Shown here in pieces: positions 1 to 4,812 of a DNA stretch of 8,492 nt (position 1 is the first letter of the stretch; the number at the start of each line of letters is the position of its first letter). The position numbers and the translations under genes are program-made. The notes below the pieces were generated by a model. That model was not told the origin of the DNA and made no database searches. It saw only the letters and a list, made by a program, of their open reading frames with translations. This stretch comes from JBNLBT01 sp050303435 (lineage in GTDB: Bacteria; Pseudomonadota; Gammaproteobacteria; Xanthomonadales; Marinicellaceae). The stretch covers positions 1-8,492 of the forward strand of contig JBNLBT010000130.1 in NCBI GenBank assembly GCA_050303435.1, in the 5' to 3' direction.

Positions 1-709
1 TGGGTGCGCGCATGGCCGGCAACAGGCTGACCACCTGATCCAGTGCTTCGGGCGCGCAATTCATTTCCAGCAAAATGCGCTCGCGGCCGTTCATCACGCC
101 TTTGATCAGCACACACAATTCATCCACGCAGGCCTTCTTTTCTGCATCTTCAAGCGCCGCGCGGTTGGCAATCAGGCAAGTGGCGCTGCGTTTCAGGGTG
201 GCGATGATCTTGAGCCGGTTGGCGCGGATGGTTGAACCGGTGCTGGTGTTGTCGATCACCATGTCGGCGTCCTCCGGCGGAAACACTTCGGTGGCACCAA
301 AAGAACGCAGCAATTGGAAATCGTAGCCACCCTCGGTGAGAAACCGGCTGCTGAGGTTGCGGTATTCAGAAGCCACGATGATCGGCCGTTGACGCAAATC
401 CTCAACGTCCCAGTCTTCGGGGATGCACGCCACAATGCGCACCGGGTTGAAGCCCAGATCGATCAGCTCCACCACATCGGCACCGCTTTCCTCAATCCAG
501 TCGCGCCCGGCGAAGCCCATGTCGTGCTGTCCGAGGGCCACCAGGGCCGGAATGTTCTGGCTTTTCAACAGTTTGATTTGCAGCCTGGGGTCGGAACACT
601 GCGGGCGGTAATTGCGATCATCGCCAGACACGCGCACCCCGGTGTCCTGCAACAAGCGCAACACTTCAACTTGCAGTTTGCCTTTGGGTATCGCCATTTT
701 CAGTTTCAT
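1..709 (-). CDS. hisG: ATP phosphoribosyltransferase, long form (partial, C-terminus off the left edge)
   Basis: First enzyme of histidine biosynthesis: joins ATP and PRPP to give phosphoribosyl-ATP, in the cytoplasm. The frame is open from ATG (707-709) to the window edge, giving 236 residues. The N-terminus MKLKMAIPKGKL is typical of HisG. Residues 59-70 (LGQHDMGFAGRD) match the conserved substrate-binding segment, and residues 141-160 (EVFPPEDADMVIDNTSTGST) are the PRPP-binding signature. The segment from about 213 (LLEMNC...LLPAMRAP) begins the C-terminal ACT-like regulatory domain of the long form, so feedback inhibition by histidine is expected. Family proteins are about 290-300 residues, so some 55-60 are missing here. 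The start is supported by AGGAG at 717-721, 7 nt upstream. A his attenuator region precedes it, so it is probably the first structural gene of a his operon continuing to the left. Confidence 0.96.
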   Translation of the reverse strand, partial: MKLKMAIPKGKLQVEVLRLLQDTGVRVSGDDRNYRPQCSDPRLQIKLLKSQNIPALVALGQHDMGFAGRDWIEESGADVVELIDLGFNPVRIVACIPEDWDVEDLRQRPIIVASEYRNLSSRFLTEGGYDFQLLRSFGATEVFPPEDADMVIDNTSTGSTIRANRLKIIATLKRSATCLIANRAALEDAEKKACVDELCVLIKGVMNGRERILLEMNCAPEALDQVVSLLPAMRAP

Positions 710-716
710 TGCATCG

Positions 717-721
717 CTCCT
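717..721 (-). promoter_or_regulatory. Ribosome binding site of hisG
   Basis: On the minus strand AGGAG lies 7 nt before the hisG ATG. It falls after the U-tract of attenuator terminator 2, so it is present only in read-through transcripts. Confidence 0.85.
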
Positions 722-731
722 AAAAAAATTC

Positions 732-768
732 AAAAAAAAACCCCGCCGGTGGTGTACTCGGCGGGGTT
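732..768 (-). terminator. his attenuator terminator 2 (immediately upstream of hisG)
   Basis: Read on the minus strand, AACCCCGCCG (768-759) and CGGCGGGGTT (748-739) form a perfect 10-bp stem around a 10-nt loop, followed by an uninterrupted run of T (740-732). It lies between the stop codon of leader peptide 2 and the hisG ribosome binding site, where the terminator of a his attenuator belongs. The upstream GGCGG (800-796), just after the leader stop codon, can pair with CCGCC inside the 5' arm (764-760). That gives a plausible, if short, antiterminator. Confidence 0.88.
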
Positions 769-787
769 TGGGTGCCATAACGCGCAC

Positions 788-823
788 GCATCACTCCGCC
801 TTCAGGTCGGGTGATGGTGATGC
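788..823 (-). promoter_or_regulatory. Attenuator 2 pause hairpin overlapping the His codons
   Basis: On the minus strand GCATCAC (823-817), which covers the first two His codons of leader 2, is the perfect complement of GTGATGC (794-788) downstream of the leader stop codon. A ribosome stalled on the His codons would cover the 5' arm and free the segment containing GGCGG (800-796), which can compete for the 5' arm of terminator 2. This is the usual layout of amino-acid attenuators. The pairing is seen in the sequence; the switching is inferred. Confidence 0.6.
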
Positions 824-846
824 TGCCAGTTGCGTTGTGCGATCAT
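802..846 (-). CDS. hisL: his operon leader peptide 2 (MIAQRNWQHHHHPT)
   Basis: A 14-codon mini-ORF, ATG at 844-846 and TGA at 802-804, encoding MIAQRNWQHHHHPT with four consecutive His codons (CAT CAC CAT CAC). The architecture matches the known enteric HisL, a short peptide with a His run near its end, followed by alternative RNA hairpins, a terminator and then hisG. Its role would be to sense charged tRNA-His: fast translation permits terminator 2, and stalling prevents it. Only a weak Shine-Dalgarno-like GAG (858-856) precedes the start, which is common for leader peptides. It is too short for routine gene finding. It lies downstream of a second His-rich leader and its terminator, so it is the second of two apparent attenuators. 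Confidence 0.88.
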   Translation of the reverse strand: MIAQRNWQHHHHPT

Positions 847-887
847 GTTTAGTTTCTCAGTTGCAAAAATCAAGTTGCCATTCAGGC

Positions 888-917
888 AAAAAAAAAGCCC
901 CGGAATGCGGGGCTTTT
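888..917 (-). terminator. Intrinsic terminator 1, upstream of leader peptide 2
   Basis: On the minus strand a perfect stem AAAAGCCCCG / CGGGGCTTTT (917-908 and 902-893) with a 5-nt loop is followed by a run of nine T (896-888). The long T-run shows it acts mainly on the hisG strand; the plus strand has only four T. No ordinary gene ends here on the minus strand. The only candidate transcript is the one carrying His-rich leader 1, so it is best explained as the terminator of a first attenuator. I could pick out only weak four-base matches (for example GCGG with CCGC) as a competing antiterminator. Confidence 0.85.
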
Positions 918-934
918 GGATTTCATCTTGTGGA

Positions 935-989
935 TCAGACAATCACGCAGCACCGCCGTCGCTTGCAGGCAGGATATGATGATGTCTGA
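935..989 (-). promoter_or_regulatory. Attenuator 1 pause hairpin overlapping the His codons
   Basis: On the minus strand TCAGACATCA (989-980), spanning codons 6-9 of leader 1 including two of the three consecutive His codons, pairs with TGATTGTCTGA (945-935), whose first three bases are the leader stop codon. The duplex has ten pairs with one bulged T. The geometry is the same as in attenuator 2: the 5' arm is over the His codons and the 3' arm at or after the stop. This supports a regulatory role for the mini-ORF. Confidence 0.55.
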
Positions 990-1005
990 AATGCACGTTG
1001 TTCAT
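943..1005 (-). CDS. Candidate his leader peptide 1 (MNNVHFRHHHILPASDGGAA)
   Basis: A 20-codon mini-ORF, ATG at 1003-1005 and TGA at 943-945, encoding MNNVHFRHHHILPASDGGAA. Four of its first ten residues are His, three of them consecutive. It starts just after a promoter with a perfect -35 box and is followed by a hairpin over the His codons and an intrinsic terminator, so it has the parts of a second his attenuator in series with leader 2. A GTG at codon 4 is an alternative start, with GAGG (1010-1007) about 10 nt upstream. From the ATG there is no usable Shine-Dalgarno spacing, and the predicted transcript start falls at or next to the ATG, so it may be leaderless. The assignment rests on architecture; no homologue comparison was possible. 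Confidence 0.68.
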   Translation of the reverse strand: MNNVHFRHHHILPASDGGAA

Positions 1006-1012
1006 GCCTCAC

Positions 1013-1041
1013 ATGATGCCCGCCTTTACCGCGCCTGTCAA
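1013..1041 (-). promoter_or_regulatory. Predicted his operon promoter (TTGACA-N17-CATCAT)
   Basis: On the minus strand a perfect TTGACA (1041-1036) is followed after 17 nt by CATCAT (1018-1013), four of six matches to TATAAT. An A-rich tract directly upstream of the -35 box (1051-1042) resembles an UP element. The predicted transcript start is near 1005-1007, at the start codon of leader 1. No other comparably good promoter was seen on this strand before hisG. Confidence 0.6.
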
Positions 1042-1230
1042 TATTTTTTTTACCTCGGCACAACAGCCCTTTCGGCGCATGCTTTTTTTTGCGGGATTTT
1101 GTAACATTGCTGCTGCGCATCCGTTGATGCACAGAGCCGGCGGACACCCTACATCGCCGCATGCGCGGTGAACCATCCGATCGTCGGCTCTTAAAACGCA
1201 TAACTTTATGACTGACGCGGGAGAATTTGC

Positions 1231-2013
1231 ATGAGAGAACTGAGCATGACCACTTTGCTGCTGATCGTTCTGATGTTGCTGGCCAACCCTTCGCTGGGCG
1301 CCAAAAGCAGCACAGTGAATCGCAGCCTCGATTTAGACGCCAACGGCATTCACACCCTTGAAATTGAAGCCGGCGCCGGTTCCATGGAAATCAAAGGCGC
1401 CAACGTGAATCGCATCGAGGTCAGCGCGCGCATCAAAGTTGAACGCGCCGACGACGACGATGAAGCCAATGAATTCATCGAAGACCACGTGATTCTGACG
1501 CTGGAACGCCACGGCGATGAAGCCAAACTGGTGTCAAAAAGTGAATCAAACAGTGGCTGGTTGAGCAAATCCGCCACCATTGATCTGGAGATCCGCGTGC
1601 CAATGGACATTGATCTGGATGTCGACGACGGCTCCGGCCCAATAGAAATTGAACGCATCAAAGGCCATGTGTTTGTTGACGACGGCTCGGGCTGGTTGAA
1701 AATCAGTGAAATCGGCAACGGCGTAAAAATCGACGACGGCTCCGGCAGCATCGAAGTGGCCAACGTCAACGGCGACGTGGTGATTGACGACGGCTCCGGC
1801 GAAATTGAAGTCAAGGACGTCAGCGGCGATGTGCGCGTCGACGACGGTTCCGGTGAAGTGCGCATCACCAAGGTGCACGGCGACGTCTCGGTGGCCGACG
1901 GCTCCGGTTCTATCACCGTGCGTGAAATGGACGGAAAATTCAAATTGATCAACGACGGCTCCGGCAGCGTTCACGTCAACGGCCAAGCCTACGACAAGAA
2001 AAATCGCCGTTAA
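1231..2013 (+). CDS. Secreted DDGSG-repeat protein (DUF4097-like, predicted beta-solenoid)
   Basis: A 260-residue exported protein of unknown function. Residues 1-24 form a signal peptide (hydrophobic core TLLLIVLMLLA, likely cleavage after SLGA). Residues 30-125 are a beta-rich acidic region with a DDDDE patch near 74-78. Residues 132-255 consist of tandem units of 18 residues beginning DDGSG at 132, 150, 168, 186 and 204, then ADGSG at 222 and NDGSG at 241, each followed by alternating hydrophobic residues as in a stacked beta-coil. The layout resembles DUF4097/putative-adhesin proteins, in which short GSG repeats form a beta-solenoid; I infer an envelope or periplasmic structural role. The regular Asp pairs could bind calcium, but that is a guess. 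The start is supported by GGGAG (1219-1223), 7 nt upstream. It is transcribed away from hisG, and a hairpin follows it, so it is probably monocistronic. Confidence 0.85.
   Translation: MRELSMTTLLLIVLMLLANPSLGAKSSTVNRSLDLDANGIHTLEIEAGAGSMEIKGANVNRIEVSARIKVERADDDDEANEFIEDHVILTLERHGDEAKLVSKSESNSGWLSKSATIDLEIRVPMDIDLDVDDGSGPIEIERIKGHVFVDDGSGWLKISEIGNGVKIDDGSGSIEVANVNGDVVIDDGSGEIEVKDVSGDVRVDDGSGEVRITKVHGDVSVADGSGSITVREMDGKFKLINDGSGSVHVNGQAYDKKNRR
1624..1995 (+). repeat. 54-nt tandem coding repeats (DDGSG units)
   Basis: Units begin with GACGACGGCTCCGG or a close variant at 1624, 1678, 1732, 1786 and 1840, then at 1894, and at 1951 after a 57-nt step. Amino-acid conservation is strongest in the first five residues of each unit. 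The rest varies while keeping a hydrophobic/polar alternation, as expected for an old structural repeat rather than a recent slippage expansion. Confidence 0.9.
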
Positions 2014-2026
2014 ACACCGGCGTCCA

Positions 2027-2073
2027 GTGGGCGCAGCCACTCCCTTACCAGGTTGCGCCCACCGGTCTGTTTT
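2027..2073 (+). terminator. Possible terminator after the DDGSG-repeat gene
   Basis: GTGGGCGCAGCC (2027-2038) pairs with GGTTGCGCCCAC (2051-2062) as a 12-bp stem with one G-U pair and a 12-nt loop. A short T-run (2070-2073) lies 7 nt beyond the stem, which is weak for an intrinsic terminator. The position, 14 nt after the stop codon, is suitable. Confidence 0.45.
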
Positions 2074-2094
2074 CACTCCCCGTCCGATGCCTGC

Positions 2095-2123
2095 TGCACC
2101 GCCCCCGCCGACGATGCTAAAAT
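2095..2123 (+). promoter_or_regulatory. Possible extended -10 promoter of the araC-type gene
   Basis: TGCTAAAAT (2115-2123) is an extended -10 element with one mismatch to TGNTATAAT. The -35 position (2095-2100, TGCACC) matches poorly, as is tolerated with extended -10 promoters. Transcription would start near 2130, leaving a roughly 20-nt leader before the TTG start. Confidence 0.38.
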
Positions 2124-2151
2124 CAGCCCATTGACACCGTTTTAATCCAAC

Positions 2152-2943
2152 TTGACCCAGCTCATTTATCGCGAATACCCGCCACACGCCGATTGGTCCG
2201 ATGCGGTGTTGAATTATTGGGTGTTCATTTACGATGATCCGCACAACCCGACTGCGGTTCTGGATCACATCGTGCCACCCGACGCCTGCTTTTCTCTGGT
2301 CTGGATGCACCACAAACCTTCGGCAACCCGTGCAGTCAACTGGGCCACACCCACGATGCGTGTGTTCCGCCCGCAGGTCCCGGCCGGCAGTCTTTTTGTC
2401 GGCGTGCGCTTTCGCCCCGGCGTGCCAACCGCGCTGTTTGATCTGGATGCCAGCCAGTGGCGCAACGCCTACATTGACATCGAGACCATGACGCCGGGTT
2501 TGACCGTGGCCAATCTGGACGCCGCGCAGGCCTGGGAAGAACCGGCCGATGCGCTGTGTGAAGCCTGGCTCAATGACCACACCCGGTGGCAACAGCCGGC
2601 GGTCAATCCCGCCGTAGCCAGGCTGGTTGAATGCGTGTTGCAGCGGCGCGGGCGCATAACCCCTGCTGAACTGGCCGAATGCGCGCACATCGGCGCCCGA
2701 CAAATGCAGCGCTTATGCGCGCGTTGGTTGGGATTGCGCCCCAATGAATTCATCCGACTTCGCCGCATCCGGGCCTTGCTGGAAGATTACCTGTTCAGCC
2801 ACACCAGCGGCGCCGACATCGCGCAATCGCACGGCTACGCCGATCAGTCACACTGGATTCATGAGATGCAGAAAATCACCGGCCTGCCGCCGCGCGCGCT
2901 GAAAGCGCACCTGCAGCGCATCGAGCACCGCCTGTGCCGGTGA
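2152..2943 (+). CDS. AraC-family transcriptional regulator with DUF6597-like N-terminus
   Basis: A 263-residue cytoplasmic DNA-binding regulator. The N-terminal half resembles the DUF6597 module: an opening YREYPP, the W/Y-rich segment LNYWVF (20-25), the PP-D turn (42-44) and the motif GVRFRPG (84-90). Residues about 150-255 are the AraC double helix-turn-helix: first HTH around ITPAELAECAHIGARQMQRLCARWLG, linker helix PNEFIRLRRIRALL, second HTH around GADIAQSHGYADQSHWIHEMQKITGLPP. The start is TTG at 2152: an in-frame stop at 2143-2145 excludes anything upstream, no ATG lies near, and starting at the next GTG would remove the conserved opening. No Shine-Dalgarno sequence is visible, so translation may be weak. 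The ligand and targets cannot be read; the next gene, 76 nt downstream on the same strand, is a possible target or operon partner. Confidence 0.88.
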   Translation: MTQLIYREYPPHADWSDAVLNYWVFIYDDPHNPTAVLDHIVPPDACFSLVWMHHKPSATRAVNWATPTMRVFRPQVPAGSLFVGVRFRPGVPTALFDLDASQWRNAYIDIETMTPGLTVANLDAAQAWEEPADALCEAWLNDHTRWQQPAVNPAVARLVECVLQRRGRITPAELAECAHIGARQMQRLCARWLGLRPNEFIRLRRIRALLEDYLFSHTSGADIAQSHGYADQSHWIHEMQKITGLPPRALKAHLQRIEHRLCR

Positions 2944-2979
2944 ATAGGTCGTTTTTTTACAAGACACGCCGCGCCTGCC

Positions 2980-2994
2980 CAGTGCACACTGTGC
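2980..2994 (+). promoter_or_regulatory. Overlapping small palindromes between the regulator and the next gene
   Basis: CAGTG-CA-CACTG (2980-2991) and GCACA-C-TGTGC (2984-2994) are perfect short inverted repeats that overlap, 26 nt before the start codon of the next gene. They could be an operator or simply a small RNA hairpin in its leader. Confidence 0.25.
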
Positions 2995-3019
2995 GGGTAC
3001 ACAGCTTTGGAGTTTAAGC

Positions 3020-3565
3020 ATGAAATTTCCGACCTTGACCCTGGCCCTGACCCTGACATTGAGTTTCAATCTGGCCGCACAAACCGAATACATTGACACC
3101 GAAGTGGTGCAACGCATGGCGCATCTGGAATTTTTACAGGGGGAATGGCACGGCAGTGGCTGGATGCTGAATTATTCAGGCGAAAAGGAAACCTTCAAAC
3201 AAACCGAAAAAGTGCGCTTTCTCAACCAGAACACCGCGCTGCTGATCCAGGGTGAAGGCCGCGATGCACACAGCGACTCAATCAATCACCTCGCCGCCGC
3301 CTTGCTCATCTGGGACAAGACCGCGCAGGAATACCGCATGTCCAGCGCGCTGGCGGACGGCAAATTCGGCGTGTTCACCGCGCAAGCCCAAGGCCCGGGC
3401 GAGTTCAGCTGGCAAATGGACACCCTGCAGGGGCATCGGCGCTTTACTGTGCGATTGAATGCCGCCGGTCAATGGCATGAAATCGGCGAATATTCGCGCG
3501 ACGGGGTCAAATGGATGCCGTTTTTTGAGATGACCCTGGATCGCGTGAATTCAGACAATCACTGA
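3020..3565 (+). CDS. Secreted lipocalin-like / DUF1579-like protein
   Basis: A 181-residue exported protein. Residues 1-20 are a signal peptide (MKFPTLTLALTLTLSFNLAA, cleavage before QTEY). The mature part opens with LEFLQGEWHGSGW (36-48), the hallmark of DUF1579 and related small lipocalin-like beta-barrels. Strand-like segments follow (KVRFLNQNTALLIQGEG, LLIWDK...YRMSSALADG, RFTVRLNAAGQWHEIGEYSRDGVKWMPFFEMTLDR) in the order typical of that fold. No catalytic residues are evident; family members are mostly uncharacterised, and a ligand-binding role is only inferred. GGAG (3009-3012), 7 nt upstream, supports the start. Its last codons overlap the convergent gene by 7 nt, so there is no room for a terminator between them. 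Confidence 0.78.
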   Translation: MKFPTLTLALTLTLSFNLAAQTEYIDTEVVQRMAHLEFLQGEWHGSGWMLNYSGEKETFKQTEKVRFLNQNTALLIQGEGRDAHSDSINHLAAALLIWDKTAQEYRMSSALADGKFGVFTAQAQGPGEFSWQMDTLQGHRRFTVRLNAAGQWHEIGEYSRDGVKWMPFFEMTLDRVNSDNH

Positions 3566-4386
3566 ACCCGGCGCTGAATGCGCAGACCGGTCTCAAGTTG
3601 TTCCAGCGCGCTGGCGTAGTGGCTGTGCTGTAAATCGTTGCTCATCAGGGTGAAATTGACCAGCCATTGATTGAGGTAAATGAACCCTTTGCTGGTGTAG
3701 AGAAAATCCGTGCCGGAATAACGGCTGGCCTGCGCCAGTTGCGCGTCGGTGAAAGTGGCCATGACGCCGAGGCCGCGGGATATTTTCAACGGCGCAATGC
3801 GCATCTGCTGCTCCACCGAAGCCACCGCCATGTATCGCCCCACCGTACTCAACAGTTCACGCAATTCCGCTTCATTGAAGCGCTTGTCGTCGACAAAGAC
3901 AAAATCCAGCTGAAACTGCAAGCGTTCACGCGGATTGCCGTTGCTGTGGTGCAGTTTGATTTGCAGCAGTTTGCCGTCAAACGACTTTTGCTCCAGCCGC
4001 CAGCCGGCACGCGCTGGCATGCGGATGTCAAATTCCCCCACCACATCGCCCACCAGCGTGCCATCCCGTGTGATAAACGATCGCAGGGGCGCGCTCACCG
4101 GACGGTTTTCCGGCCGCCGAACTTCGGGGGCAGGCTGCACGCCAGCCTGCGGCGGCTGTGCGGCTGCTGACGGCGTGCGATTGGCGGGCCGTGATTCCGA
4201 CTGGGGTGGCTGCTCAGGGGGCTTCGGTTTGGCCGGGTCAACGCGTGGACAGGGACGGTCCTGCAACACCACCTGACCAGCGGCGTCCGTGCAGCGGTGG
4301 ATTTCAAATTTTTTGGCATCAGCGCTCGGCGTGTACAGGCCAGACGCCCCGACAAGTACAGACAAACAAAGGGTCAATTTATTCAT
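3559..4386 (-). CDS. Secreted DUF4124-like protein with proline-rich linker, unknown function
   Basis: A 275-residue exported protein. Residues 1-24 are a signal peptide ending SADA. Residues 27-48 (FEIHRCTDAAGQVVLQDRPC) look like a short DUF4124 module, with C32 and C46 probably forming a disulfide. Residues 49-100 are a Pro/Gln/Arg-rich, probably disordered linker. Residues 100-275 form a mixed alpha/beta domain (FITRDGTLVGDVVGEFDIRMP, LQIKLHHSNGNPRERLQFQLDFVF, KGFIYLNQWLVNFTLMSN) that I do not recognise. The pattern suggests a periplasmic or envelope-associated protein. No good Shine-Dalgarno sequence precedes the ATG; the region just upstream is A/T-rich. It faces away from the cytochrome operon and overlaps the lipocalin-like gene tail to tail by 7 nt. 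Confidence 0.78.
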   Translation of the reverse strand: MNKLTLCLSVLVGASGLYTPSADAKKFEIHRCTDAAGQVVLQDRPCPRVDPAKPKPPEQPPQSESRPANRTPSAAAQPPQAGVQPAPEVRRPENRPVSAPLRSFITRDGTLVGDVVGEFDIRMPARAGWRLEQKSFDGKLLQIKLHHSNGNPRERLQFQLDFVFVDDKRFNEAELRELLSTVGRYMAVASVEQQMRIAPLKISRGLGVMATFTDAQLAQASRYSGTDFLYTSKGFIYLNQWLVNFTLMSNDLQHSHYASALEQLETGLRIQRRVQ

Positions 4387-4754
4387 TTTAATTCAATGAC
4401 ATCGACATGTTTTTTGAACCATGTTCCACGTGTGAACCCACGACAACATGAATTTGCAATTTCATTTAAAAAAAGCCCACACTCATTGCGCGCATTGTAT
4501 CACGTCTTCATTGACTTTCGCGGCGCGGCGATGCGTCGTTCAGAATCATCGCTGCAGCAGCCATTCATGACGCCACACAACACACAAATGGCCTCCGTCA
4601 TTCGATCGATCAGTCCGCTTGAAGTGACTTGATACAGTGCTGACAGAACGCGTCTGTGGGCCGCGAATCATCGCCATCATACGTTAAATTTTAGTTAGCA
4701 ATTGCAAATTAGTTTTAAATATGTGTCCATAGACCAAAGAATTTATCGTAAAAC
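4387..4754. other. Intergenic region between divergent genes (DUF4124-like gene and cytochrome operon)
   Basis: About 370 nt without a credible gene. Next to the minus-strand gene, GAAC (4416-4419), GTTC (4423-4426) and GAAC (4434-4437) make alternating inverted motifs around CACGTG (4427-4432), which could be an operator. The central part (4480-4680) shows nothing I can name. From 4681 to 4750 base composition turns strongly A/T-rich and contains the palindrome GCAATTGC (4698-4705), just upstream of the cytochrome promoter. This part may hold an UP element or activator site. Confidence 0.5.
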
Positions 4755-4784
4755 ATGACACAGACGCTTCAGATTCCTTATAAT
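4755..4784 (+). promoter_or_regulatory. Sigma70 promoter of the cytochrome operon (ATGACA-N18-TATAAT)
   Basis: A perfect TATAAT (4779-4784) lies 18 nt after ATGACA (4755-4760; five of six matches to TTGACA). Transcription would start near 4791, giving a short leader of about 22 nt that contains the ribosome binding site of the first gene. It is the best promoter on the plus strand of the window. Confidence 0.75.
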
Positions 4785-4812
4785 CTGTGGCCTGAGAAGT
4801 GAGGTGTAGTTG

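Noticed and set aside
314..814. Plus-strand open frame of 166 codons
   Set aside because: It is antisense to hisG and runs into the his attenuator; hisG is certain from its conserved motifs.
1170..1194. ECF sigma-like promoter (GAACC ... TCTTAA) before the DDGSG-repeat gene
   Set aside because: The spacer is about 13-14 nt, too short for the usual GAAC/TC-type ECF promoters, and the second element matches poorly. No sigma70 promoter for this gene was clear either.
935..1201. Minus-strand open frame of 88 codons upstream of the his leaders
   Set aside because: It is Arg/Lys-rich without any domain, spans the predicted promoter and leader 1 in another frame, and has no convincing ribosome binding site.
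2131..2159. TTGACA at 2131-2136 as -35 box of the AraC-type gene
   Set aside because: With 17 nt spacing the -10 would be GACCCA inside the coding start, with no match to TATAAT. The extended -10 at 2115-2123 fits better.
1546..2703. Long minus-strand open frame of 385 codons
   Set aside because: It lies opposite the DDGSG-repeat gene and most of the AraC-type gene, is low-complexity (mirrors the repeats), and has no recognisable domain. It is a by-product of GC-rich codon use on the other strand.
4480..4680. Possible small RNA or mini-gene in the divergent intergenic region
   Set aside because: No terminator, no His/Trp-type leader pattern, no tRNA-like structure and no small frame with a ribosome binding site was found.
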